From Bacteroidia bacterium (GTDB lineage Bacteria; Bacteroidota; Bacteroidia; UKL13-3): a stretch of 64,000 nt of DNA. A program made the translations under genes and the position numbers. Where the stretch lies: NCBI GenBank assembly GCA_021740845.1, contig JAIOYZ010000003.1, positions 124,001 to 188,000 on the forward strand, in the 5' to 3' direction. The notes beneath the pieces are model-generated. The model made no database searches, was not told the origin of the DNA, and saw only the letters and a program-made list of their open reading frames with translations. Below are positions 56,502 through 64,000 of this stretch, in pieces (the stretch's first letter is position 1; each line of letters starts with the position of its first letter).

Positions 56502-56509
56502 TAAATTTG
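56502..56509 (+). promoter_or_regulatory. -7 element upstream of the T9SS FG-GAP protein gene
   Basis: TAAATTTG matches TAnnTTTG, 18 nt before ATG 56528; a TTTA at the -33 distance is only a weak match. Confidence 0.5.
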
Positions 56510-56527
56510 GCGTATAAAATTTCTTTT

Positions 56528-58813
56528 ATGAAAAAATTATTAACTATCCCGTTTGTTTTATTGCTAAGTACTTTTGCTTTTGGCCAAGTTGTTCAATTTA
56601 ATTTTGATAGCAAAGTTACAGTAAGGAATAGCATCGTAGATTCTTTGGATTATCCATTTACTGGTGGATTAAATGCACCTCAATTTTCTAAAATTGATTT
56701 AGACGGAGATGGCATTAAAGACTTATTTGTTTTTGATAGAGTAGGAAATAAAGTGTTGACTTTTTTATATAAAGCGGGCAAATATTCTTATGCACCGCAA
56801 TACGAAAGTGAGTTCCCACCATTGTTTAAATGGGTAATTATCAAAGATTACAATTGCGATGGCAAATTGGATATTTTTACAGAAGTAGATTATAATGCAC
56901 AACCGCAAAAAGACAAGTATGTATCTTCTAACGGTGTTCGTGTGCTAAGAAATGAAAGTACAGTTGCTGGTAAATTTATTTGGAAACAAGATTTGAACCA
57001 ATTAGAAGATATGGGTTTGGGTTCTTTGCCTCCTAGTAATATTGCCTTGGCAAATTCTGATTTCTCTTCTTTTGAAGACATAGATGGCGATGGTGATTTG
57101 GATATTTTACAAATGCCTTTTGGTAAAAACGTTATTACCTATTACCAAAATATGAGCAAGGAAATGAACTATAACTGTGATTCTTTGAAGTATATTTTTA
57201 GAGATGAATGTTGGGGATATGCTTCTTATTTAGTGAATTCTAATGGGTTTTACTTGAATGATAATAGCGCTTGCTATAGAAATTATAAAGTAGCTAAACA
57301 CAATGGAACTACCCTTACACTATTTGATTCTGATGACGATGGAGATATGGATTTAATCTATGGTGATGTTGGGTTTCAAACTTTGGTTTATTTAGAAAAT
57401 GGAAAAACTCTTAATTCATTAGGTAGAGATTCAATTATTTCTCAGGATACAATTTTTCCGATGTATTCAACTCCTGCTAGTATCGAGATTTTCCCAGCTT
57501 CTTATTTATTGGATGTAGATGGCGATGCCAAAAAAGACATGTTGGTAGCTCCTAATGCAGAGGTTGCAGCAAAAAATAAGGACATGGTTTTGTTCTATAA
57601 AAATACAGGAACAGATAAGAAGCCTGTTTTTACCTATCAATCTAATGATTTCATTATTGGAAAAACTTTTGATTTAGGCGGGGGAAGCATTCCAAACTTA
57701 GTGGATATTGATGGCGACGGCGATTTAGATTTGGTAATTGCCACTCAAGGTGAATTTACTCAAACTGGAAATGCAAGTGATCGTTTGGTTTTGTATTTAG
57801 CAAGTGGTACAAATAGAATTACCTATACATTAGCAGATAATAATTTCTTAAATATAAATGGTGTTAGTCCTGCCATTCAAAGAATTGTTCCAACATTTGG
57901 TGATTTAACAGGAGATGGAAAAGCAGATTTATTAATAGGTGATGGAAATGGAAGATTTCATTTTTACGAGAATAATAGCAATGGAACTAGTTATGCTTTT
58001 ACCAAGAAAAGCGACGATTTTTTTGGTATGTATGCGGGTGTGTATGCTGCACCACAATTGGTAGACTTAAATAAGGATGGTAAGTTGGATATCGTTTCGG
58101 GCAGAAAAAATGGAACTTTGGTCTATTTTGAAAACTCTGGCTCCACAACGGCCCCTAATTTTACCTCTGCTCCAACCATAGATTCCATTGGGAAAATTAA
58201 TGTAGCTGAAATGGTTTTAAGTGGAGGTATTCCTTATTATTTTGATGGATATTCTATACCTCATGTTTGTGATTTGGACAAAGATGGTAACTACGAAATT
58301 TTGGTTGGTAGCGAACAAGGAAGATTATTTATGTACCGCAATTTTGATGCAAATGCCAACCGTGTTTGTGATGAAATTGAGAATGTATTTTCTGATGGTG
58401 CAGGAGTAGCTCCAAGTAATATGTTTTTTGGTCCTAAAGTTTCTGCGTTTTCTGGCGATGTAGACAAGGATGGTATTCCGGAATTATTTATAGGAAATTC
58501 TAGAGGCGGACTCCGTTTGTACTCAGCCGATATCAAAGGAGTTATCAGCGGTGTTAAAGAAACAATTGGTTCAAAAAGTAATCTAGTTGTTTATCCAAAC
58601 CCAGCTCATCAAGAATTATTCATACGTTCCGATCGCAATTTAGATGGAATGAGCTATTCTATATACGATATTCTCGGAAATTCGGTTCAAACCGGAAAAT
58701 TAGATGCCTACCAAACCAATATTGATTTAACTGGTATACAACCTGGATTTTACTTACTTAATGCAATTGATGTTAAAGGAAATCAATTTGTTGCAAAGTT
58801 TTTGGTAGAATAA
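56528..58813 (+). CDS. FG-GAP/VCBS repeat protein with T9SS type A sorting domain
   Basis: 761 residues from ATG 56528, which starts the signal peptide (MKKLLTIPFVLLLSTFAFGQ). The body carries repeated calcium-binding-like motifs D.DGDGD.D (FEDIDGDGDLDIL, LVDIDGDGDLDLVIA, VDLNKDGKLDIVSGR and others), typical FG-GAP propeller repeats. The last 75 residues are a type A T9SS C-terminal domain (VVYPNPAHQELFI...NIDLTGIQPGFYLLN). It is exported by Sec, crosses the outer membrane through the type IX system and is likely surface-anchored or secreted. Function is probably adhesion or glycan binding; not certain. A strict GGTTCAAACC copy lies at 58684. Confidence 0.92.
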   Translation: MKKLLTIPFVLLLSTFAFGQVVQFNFDSKVTVRNSIVDSLDYPFTGGLNAPQFSKIDLDGDGIKDLFVFDRVGNKVLTFLYKAGKYSYAPQYESEFPPLFKWVIIKDYNCDGKLDIFTEVDYNAQPQKDKYVSSNGVRVLRNESTVAGKFIWKQDLNQLEDMGLGSLPPSNIALANSDFSSFEDIDGDGDLDILQMPFGKNVITYYQNMSKEMNYNCDSLKYIFRDECWGYASYLVNSNGFYLNDNSACYRNYKVAKHNGTTLTLFDSDDDGDMDLIYGDVGFQTLVYLENGKTLNSLGRDSIISQDTIFPMYSTPASIEIFPASYLLDVDGDAKKDMLVAPNAEVAAKNKDMVLFYKNTGTDKKPVFTYQSNDFIIGKTFDLGGGSIPNLVDIDGDGDLDLVIATQGEFTQTGNASDRLVLYLASGTNRITYTLADNNFLNINGVSPAIQRIVPTFGDLTGDGKADLLIGDGNGRFHFYENNSNGTSYAFTKKSDDFFGMYAGVYAAPQLVDLNKDGKLDIVSGRKNGTLVYFENSGSTTAPNFTSAPTIDSIGKINVAEMVLSGGIPYYFDGYSIPHVCDLDKDGNYEILVGSEQGRLFMYRNFDANANRVCDEIENVFSDGAGVAPSNMFFGPKVSAFSGDVDKDGIPELFIGNSRGGLRLYSADIKGVISGVKETIGSKSNLVVYPNPAHQELFIRSDRNLDGMSYSIYDILGNSVQTGKLDAYQTNIDLTGIQPGFYLLNAIDVKGNQFVAKFLVE

Positions 58814-58883
58814 ATTTATTGCCAGAGATAAATCAGACTTCTAGAGGTTAAAATTCCATAATATTGCATCAAAATAGAGCAAT

Positions 58884-60074
58884 ATGTACGGAAATTTACA
58901 AAATCAGCTACAAGCTGAATTAAACGAAATTGAAACTGCTGGTTTATACAAACGTGAACGCATTATTGCCTCACCTCAAGGAGCAGAAGTTACACTTGAG
59001 AATGGCAAGGATGTTCTTATTTTTTGTGCCAATAACTATTTAGGATTATCTTCTCACCCGAGGGTTTTAGAAGCTGCAAAAAGAACCATTGATTCTCATG
59101 GATATGGAATGAGTTCTGTTCGTTTTATTTGCGGTACCCAAGACATTCATAAAGCTTTAGAAAAGAAAATTGCCGATTTCCTAGGAACAGAGGATACTAT
59201 ATTATATGCTGCCGCTTTTGATGCTAATGGTGGAATTTTTGAACCATTGTTCAATGAGCAAGATGCTATTATTAGCGATGCCTTAAATCATGCAAGTATT
59301 ATTGATGGGGTGCGTTTGTGTAAGGCAGAGCGCCATAGATACGAGCATAATAATATGGCTGATTTGGAGGAAAAACTTCAAGCTACTCAGCATTGTCGTA
59401 ACAGAATTATTGTAACAGATGGTGTATTTAGTATGGATGGAACCATTGCTCAGCTAGATCATATTGTTGCTCTAGCAGAAAAATACAACTCCTTAATTAT
59501 GGTTGATGAATGCCATGCAAGTGGTTTTATGGGTGCCAATGGTAGAGGTACTCATGAATACCGCAACGTAATGGGTAAAATTGATATTATCACAGGAACA
59601 TTAGGAAAAGCTTTAGGTGGTGCAATGGGAGGTTTTACATCTGCCAAAAAAGAAATTATTGATATCCTTCGTCAGAGAAGCAGACCATATTTGTTTTCTA
59701 ATACCTTGGCTCCTGCAATTGTTGGTGCTAGTATTGAGGTTTTGGATATGTTAACCGAAACGACTGCCTTGCGCGATAAACTATGGGAAAGCACACAATA
59801 TTTTAGAAAAGCCATGACAGAAGCTGGTTTTGATATCAAACCTGGAGAGCACCCAATTGTGCCTGTTATGCTTTATGATGCCAAGTTATCACAAGATTTT
59901 GCAGCACGTTTATTGGAAGAGGGAGTTTATGTAGTTGGATTTTATTTCCCTGTTGTTCCAAAAGGTCAAGCTCGTATTCGTGTTCAAATAAGTGCGGGTC
60001 ATGAGAGAGAGCATTTAGATCGTGCCATTACGGCCTTTATTAAGGTTGGTAAAGAGCTGGGTGTAATTTCTTAA
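58884..60074 (+). CDS. kbl: Glycine C-acetyltransferase (2-amino-3-ketobutyrate CoA ligase)
   Basis: 396 residues. An alpha-oxoamine synthase: [44 protein letters not shown], and PLP Lys242 in [15 protein letters not shown]. Kbl cleaves 2-amino-3-ketobutyrate with CoA to glycine and acetyl-CoA, the second step after the threonine dehydrogenase at 48687. A single plus-strand gene; a GGTTTGAACC motif lies nine nt after its stop. Confidence 0.95.
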   Translation: MYGNLQNQLQAELNEIETAGLYKRERIIASPQGAEVTLENGKDVLIFCANNYLGLSSHPRVLEAAKRTIDSHGYGMSSVRFICGTQDIHKALEKKIADFLGTEDTILYAAAFDANGGIFEPLFNEQDAIISDALNHASIIDGVRLCKAERHRYEHNNMADLEEKLQATQHCRNRIIVTDGVFSMDGTIAQLDHIVALAEKYNSLIMVDECHASGFMGANGRGTHEYRNVMGKIDIITGTLGKALGGAMGGFTSAKKEIIDILRQRSRPYLFSNTLAPAIVGASIEVLDMLTETTALRDKLWESTQYFRKAMTEAGFDIKPGEHPIVPVMLYDAKLSQDFAARLLEEGVYVVGFYFPVVPKGQARIRVQISAGHEREHLDRAITAFIKVGKELGVIS

Positions 60075-60082
60075 AAGGGTTC

Positions 60083-60092
60083 GGTTTGAACC
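60083..60092 (+). repeat. GGTTTGAACC motif
   Basis: Strict copy nine nt after the kbl stop, flank TTCGGTTTGAACCAAA. Confidence 0.8.
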
Positions 60093-60126
60093 AAAACGTA
60101 TTTTCTAAATGTTAAGAGATATGCTT

Positions 60127-60136
60127 GGTTCAAACC
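60127..60136 (+). repeat. GGTTCAAACC motif (opposite orientation)
   Basis: Second copy in the same gap, inverted relative to the one at 60083 with 34 nt between, so the two form an inverted pair. The rest of the gap (60137-60248) holds two TAnnTTTG matches at 60199-60206 and 60210-60217 that may serve the TonB-dependent receptor. Confidence 0.8.
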
Positions 60137-60248
60137 CCTGATTGTCAAGTTTGGTAACATTAGCTTAACAAACAATTAATATTGGCCTAACGTGCCAGTA
60201 ACTTTGCCGTAATTTTGCAAGGATAGTTTTGTGGCAGTTTCAACGCAT

Positions 60249-63167
60249 ATGAAATTGAGAATAACTATTTTATTATTACTTGTATTCGGGTTAATGCAAG
60301 TAAAAGCCGCCGGCACGGGCAAAATTGCTGGAAAAGTTGTAGATAAGAAGACGGGAGAGGAGCTTATTGGAGTAACCGTAATTATTGAAGGCACTAGTTT
60401 TGGTGCAGCAACTGATTTTGAAGGAAAGTTCATTATTGGAAATCTACAACCGGGAGTTTACAATCTTTCTGCTACTTATGTTTCTTATACCAAGAAAATC
60501 ATTCAAGGTATAGAGGTTAAGGCTGGAGAGGTTACTAGTATAAACTTTAGCATTGAAGAATCTCAGAAAGAATTAAATGAAGTTGTAATTAAAGCAGAAC
60601 TTAAGAAAGAAACTGCTAGTGCTTTATTGATTCAGCAAAAAAGAAGCACCTCTATTTCGGATGGTATTTCTGCTGATATGATTAAGAAAACTCCTGATGC
60701 TACAACAGGTGATGTTATGAAGAGGGTTAGTGGAACCTCTATTCAGGATAATAAATTTGCTGTTATTAGAGGTCTTAACGATCGTTATAACACTGCCTAT
60801 ATTAATGGTGCACCTTTGCCTAGTTCTGAAAGTGATAGAAAAGCATTCTCTTTTGATATTATTCCTTCCAATATGTTGGATAATATGGTTATCACCAAAG
60901 CAGCTACCCCAGACCTTCCAGGAGATTTTTCTGGAGGTTTAATTACAATAAATACCAAGGACATTCCTGAGAAAAAATTTATTTCTACCTCATTTGGAGC
61001 TAGCTATCATAGCATTTCCACTTTCAAAGAAGGAAATACATACAATGGTGGTAAAACAGATTGGTTAGGAATTGATGATGGAACCAGATCAATTCCTTCT
61101 GGAATCCCTGCAAGAGGACTTTATAATGGTCAAGCAATTGACGATAAAATAAATTCTAGCCAACAATTTAATGGAGATTGGAGCACTCAACATATGAGTT
61201 CTTTGCCTTTAAATTATTCTATGCAGTTCTCAACTGGTAATTCTTATAAACTTAGAAATAGCAAAGATGATTTTGGGTTTATTGTTTCTGCTAGCTATAC
61301 CAATTCAACTAAAAATTCATACGTTGAGCGCAATCAATTTAATAGACCTATCGATGCTATCGATAATCAGATTGTAAGAAGCTACCAAGATTCGATTACC
61401 AAGAATGAAACCTTGGTTGGGTTTATGGCAAATTTTGGATATAAGATTGGAAACAAACATAAAATTGCTTTCAAAAATGCTTTAACAATTAACGGAGAAG
61501 ACCAAACTATCTTAAGAAGTGGCTTTGATGATTTTACTAGTGAGCAAATGCCTTTGGTTAAAAACACCTATTATAATTTCTCACAAAGCAGGTTATTAAC
61601 CTCACAGTTAATAGGTGAGCATTTTATTTCTTCTGCAAAAACAAAAGTTAAATGGGTACTTAACAACAATATTATTGATAGGCAAATTCCAGATTTCAGA
61701 CGTTTTTCAACCTTTTCTACCTTGATGGATGCAGGAACTGGAGAATATACTCCCTATGCAGCGAAAATTGTAAATAGCAATCCAGATATTACACAAACTG
61801 GTAGATTCTTCTCTAATTTAAATGAGGTAATTAGAAGTGCAGGAGTTGATTTTCAAAGACCATTGGAGTTTGCATCTGGTAAGAAAATAAAAACTGAGGC
61901 AAAAGCAGGAGCATTTATTCAACACCGTTCAAGAGATTTCCAAGCAAGAGCTTTCGCTCCAATCTTAAAGTTGAATGGTGCTGAAAGAAATAAATTTTTA
62001 GAAGGATCATTGGATACCATGTTCTTAAGTGATAAGTATTCTAAGAATTTTTACTTTGAAGAAGATTTCCGTGCTCAAGATGAATACTCAGCTAGTTCAG
62101 ATTTAAAGGCTGGTTATTTAATGTTCGACCAAAGAGTTTATTCTAGATTGCGTTTGGTTTATGGTGCTCGTTTTGAGACTTACAAGCAAAAATTGAATTC
62201 GTTTGAATTGAATAGTAACCCACCAAATCCACTTTCTGTTGATACTGTTTTTAACGATTGGTTGCCTTCTATTAATTTAACATATGAGTTAACTGAAAAA
62301 GTAAATATCCGTGCTTCTGCATTTAAATCTGTAGCTCGCCCTGAGTTTCGTGAAATTGCTCCTTTTGCCTTTTTCGATTTTAACTTAAATACAGTTGTAA
62401 CCGGTAAGCCTAACTTAACTCGTACTAGAATTAAAAACTACGATTTACGTTTTGAATATTACCCTGGTGAAGGTCAGTTATTATCTGCTTCATTATTTTA
62501 TAAAGATTTCAGCAATCCAATTGAGAATGTTTATGAGTTTATTGGTAGCGATGCAACACAAGGATATTCAAGTGATGCTCATGCAACCAATTATGGAATT
62601 GAATTGGAGTTAAGAAAAAACTTTGGTTTTGTGGATGAGTGGGCAGATACAAAATGGATGAGAAACATGACATTCACTTGTAACTATGCTTATATAGTAT
62701 CAGAAGTTGTTTTGGATCAACAAGTATCTTTAAGCAAATACGGAACTCGTCCTTTACAAGGTCAATCGCCTTATATTTTAAATACAAGTTTACAATATTA
62801 TGAACCAAAATCTGCTTTATCGGTAGCTGTGTTTGTAAATAGAATTGGAAGAAGAATTGCTTTTGCAAGATCTAAAAATGGTGAGGTTCCAGATTTATTT
62901 GAAAACCCAAGAACGGTTATTGATTTATCTGTTTCAAAAAGATTAGTTAAAGGTTTAGAAGCAAAAATTGCATTAAACGATCTTTTAGCTCAAGATTTAG
63001 TTTTCTACCAAGACAATAATGGAAACGGCAAATTTGATACTTTCAATAAAGAAATCTTAGTTAATAACGGAACAAGTACTAGCCAGCAACGCGTTGAAAT
63101 GGACAATATAATGTTCCGTTACAAGATGGGGTATACTGTATCATTTAGTTTAAGCTATAAATTCTAG
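60249..63167 (+). CDS. TonB-dependent receptor with carboxypeptidase-D-like N-terminal domain
   Basis: 972 residues from ATG 60249 (a GTG at 60231 would extend it). Signal peptide (MKLRITILLLLVFGLMQVKA), then a carboxypeptidase-D regulatory-like domain (KIAGKVVDKKTGEELIGVTV), the plug domain (GDVMKRVSGTSIQDNKFAVIRG) and a 22-strand-type barrel ending in the aromatic MGYTVSFSLSYKF. It is an outer-membrane energised uptake channel, the CarboxypepD-plug type common in Bacteroidota but not a full SusC/SusD pair. The next gene encodes a secreted beta-helix-like protein, a common pairing; the substrate is unknown. Confidence 0.92.
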   Translation: MKLRITILLLLVFGLMQVKAAGTGKIAGKVVDKKTGEELIGVTVIIEGTSFGAATDFEGKFIIGNLQPGVYNLSATYVSYTKKIIQGIEVKAGEVTSINFSIEESQKELNEVVIKAELKKETASALLIQQKRSTSISDGISADMIKKTPDATTGDVMKRVSGTSIQDNKFAVIRGLNDRYNTAYINGAPLPSSESDRKAFSFDIIPSNMLDNMVITKAATPDLPGDFSGGLITINTKDIPEKKFISTSFGASYHSISTFKEGNTYNGGKTDWLGIDDGTRSIPSGIPARGLYNGQAIDDKINSSQQFNGDWSTQHMSSLPLNYSMQFSTGNSYKLRNSKDDFGFIVSASYTNSTKNSYVERNQFNRPIDAIDNQIVRSYQDSITKNETLVGFMANFGYKIGNKHKIAFKNALTINGEDQTILRSGFDDFTSEQMPLVKNTYYNFSQSRLLTSQLIGEHFISSAKTKVKWVLNNNIIDRQIPDFRRFSTFSTLMDAGTGEYTPYAAKIVNSNPDITQTGRFFSNLNEVIRSAGVDFQRPLEFASGKKIKTEAKAGAFIQHRSRDFQARAFAPILKLNGAERNKFLEGSLDTMFLSDKYSKNFYFEEDFRAQDEYSASSDLKAGYLMFDQRVYSRLRLVYGARFETYKQKLNSFELNSNPPNPLSVDTVFNDWLPSINLTYELTEKVNIRASAFKSVARPEFREIAPFAFFDFNLNTVVTGKPNLTRTRIKNYDLRFEYYPGEGQLLSASLFYKDFSNPIENVYEFIGSDATQGYSSDAHATNYGIELELRKNFGFVDEWADTKWMRNMTFTCNYAYIVSEVVLDQQVSLSKYGTRPLQGQSPYILNTSLQYYEPKSALSVAVFVNRIGRRIAFARSKNGEVPDLFENPRTVIDLSVSKRLVKGLEAKIALNDLLAQDLVFYQDNNGNGKFDTFNKEILVNNGTSTSQQRVEMDNIMFRYKMGYTVSFSLSYKF

Positions 63168-63170
63168 AAA

Positions 63171-63254
63171 GAAATCTATGTAACATACCCGTGTTGCATA
63201 GATTTCATATGCACAAAAGGGCTCATGTATGAAAAATACGTGGGCCTTTTTCTT
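63171..63254 (+). terminator. Double hairpin after the TonB-dependent receptor
   Basis: First a 15-bp stem (63171-63185 with 63192-63206, one G-U pair, loop TACCCG) with no T run, then a second hairpin (63216-63229 with 63237-63249, one bulged G) followed by a T-rich run that should terminate transcription. Confidence 0.7.
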
Positions 63255-63350
63255 GTTTGTCAAAGTGCCCTTGTTAACATTTATATAACGTTCTCTTAAC
63301 CTTCAAACAATAGGGTCAGGATACTTTCGAGGCATCAATTAAATGATAAT

Positions 63351-64000
63351 ATGAAAAAGTTTAACCTACTACTATTGGGTTGTTTATTAACCGTTTTTAC
63401 TTGGGCTCAAAAAGCCAGAACTGTTAGTGGTTCTATTACTGCTAACACAACATTTTTCAGCGATACTATCTATACCTTAGATGGTTATGTTTTTGTAAAA
63501 AACAATGCTGTATTAACCATCCAACCTGGAACCATTATTAAAGGTAAATTAGGTGTTAAATCAACACTTATTATTACTCGTAATGGAAGTATTCAAGCAA
63601 ATGGTACTGCAAATCGTCCAATTGTATTTACTTCAGAAAATACTGCAGGTAACCGTAATAAAGGTGATTGGGGTGGAGTAGTAATCTTAGGTAAGGCTGT
63701 AATTAACAGACCTACAGATTGTACAACTTGTCCTGGTGCTACAGTTGCTGCTTCAGAAGCTGGAATTCAAAATGCTGTTGAAGGTGATTTGGACAATGCT
63801 AATGGAGATGCTCTCTATGGCGGAAATGATAATAACCATAGCTCTGGTTCTATGAGTTATGTACGTATTGAATTTGCTGGTACAGTAATTACTCCGGGTA
63901 ACGAAATCAATGGATTAACCATGGGTGCTGTTGGTAAAGGAACAAACCTAGACCATATCCAAGTTTCATTTGCTGATGACGATGGATTTGAGTGGTTTGG
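63351..64000 (+). CDS. Secreted beta-helix-like protein, C-terminus cut by window edge
   Basis: At least 216 residues, running off the right edge. Signal peptide (MKKFNLLLLGCLLTVFTWAQ), then repeats of a right-handed beta-helix style (VKNNAVLTIQPGTIIKG, SIQANGTANRPIVFTSE, GDWGGVVILGKAVI) and polar loops. This type of protein is often encoded next to a TonB-dependent receptor, as here, and usually ends in a T9SS sorting domain, which would lie beyond the window. Its function is not known to me. It starts 183 nt after the receptor, behind a terminator. Confidence 0.85.
   Translation, partial: MKKFNLLLLGCLLTVFTWAQKARTVSGSITANTTFFSDTIYTLDGYVFVKNNAVLTIQPGTIIKGKLGVKSTLIITRNGSIQANGTANRPIVFTSENTAGNRNKGDWGGVVILGKAVINRPTDCTTCPGATVAASEAGIQNAVEGDLDNANGDALYGGNDNNHSSGSMSYVRIEFAGTVITPGNEINGLTMGAVGKGTNLDHIQVSFADDDGFEWF

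Overview
The window is a stretch of chromosome from a member of the Bacteroidota; I cannot fix the order. The evidence is a low-GC sequence with almost no Shine-Dalgarno sites, several copies of the Bacteroidota -7 promoter element TAnnTTTG, a fused SecDF, a type IX secretion (T9SS) sorting tail, a bacterial GGGP synthase, LytTR/propeller two-component proteins and a carboxypeptidase-D-plug TonB-dependent receptor. Both ends cut through genes (a HAD hydrolase on the left, a secreted beta-helix-like protein on the right). I see no rRNA, tRNA, CRISPR array, insertion sequence or prophage.

Layout. 1-5.1 kb: HAD phosphatase and GGGP synthase (minus), then a long leader and a B12-dependent ribonucleotide reductase. 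5.2-10.9 kb: TPR histidine kinase, YfhO-like membrane protein, a 49-residue Cys-rich membrane protein and an OmpA-like protein. 11-15.9 kb: SecDF, an ExbB/ExbD-type pair and uridine kinase. 16-22.6 kb: a TetR-controlled RND efflux operon (regulator, TolC, adaptor, pump) with a perfect 14-bp inverted repeat at the regulator promoter. 22.6-23.0 kb: three near-identical 76-nt units, each with two hairpins, the second followed by a T run. 23.2-28.9 kb: an ABC-F protein, a GC-rich structured minus-strand RNA with a 26-codon membrane-peptide ORF, and a LytTR regulator overlapping its propeller sensor kinase. 28.9-41.4 kb: PrmA, SRPBCC/GyrI-like protein, metallo-beta-lactamase-fold hydrolase, a large pseudo-peptidase/propeller/barrel protein, RecQ, an alkyltransferase-like protein, an AhpD-like protein, a hybrid TPR kinase and SucD. 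41.5-49.6 kb: a small glycan-type cluster (2OG-Fe oxygenase, two paralogous GT-C-like membrane proteins, GT2, two sugar-nucleotide epimerases) ending at threonine dehydrogenase. 49.6-64 kb: PAS protein, HAD, aminopeptidase P, PLP sulfur-amino-acid enzyme, DEAD-box helicase, MurF, a T9SS cargo protein, Kbl, a TonB-dependent receptor and a secreted partner.

Functional links. Threonine dehydrogenase (48.7 kb) and Kbl (58.9 kb) are the two steps of threonine to glycine plus acetyl-CoA. The RND operon with its operator is a self-contained drug-efflux module. Five of eight convergent gene pairs abut or overlap at their stop codons.

Two signals are not explained by gene annotation. First, the near-palindrome GGTTTGAACC occurs 17 times by eye, about half in the few percent of sequence that is intergenic, and inside genes it is read in four different codon contexts, so it appears to be kept as DNA. 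Second, the three 76-nt units between the RND pump and the ABC-F gene look like a small-RNA (or terminator-module) array, with nucleotide changes that preserve structure. Both are readings by eye and need computation.
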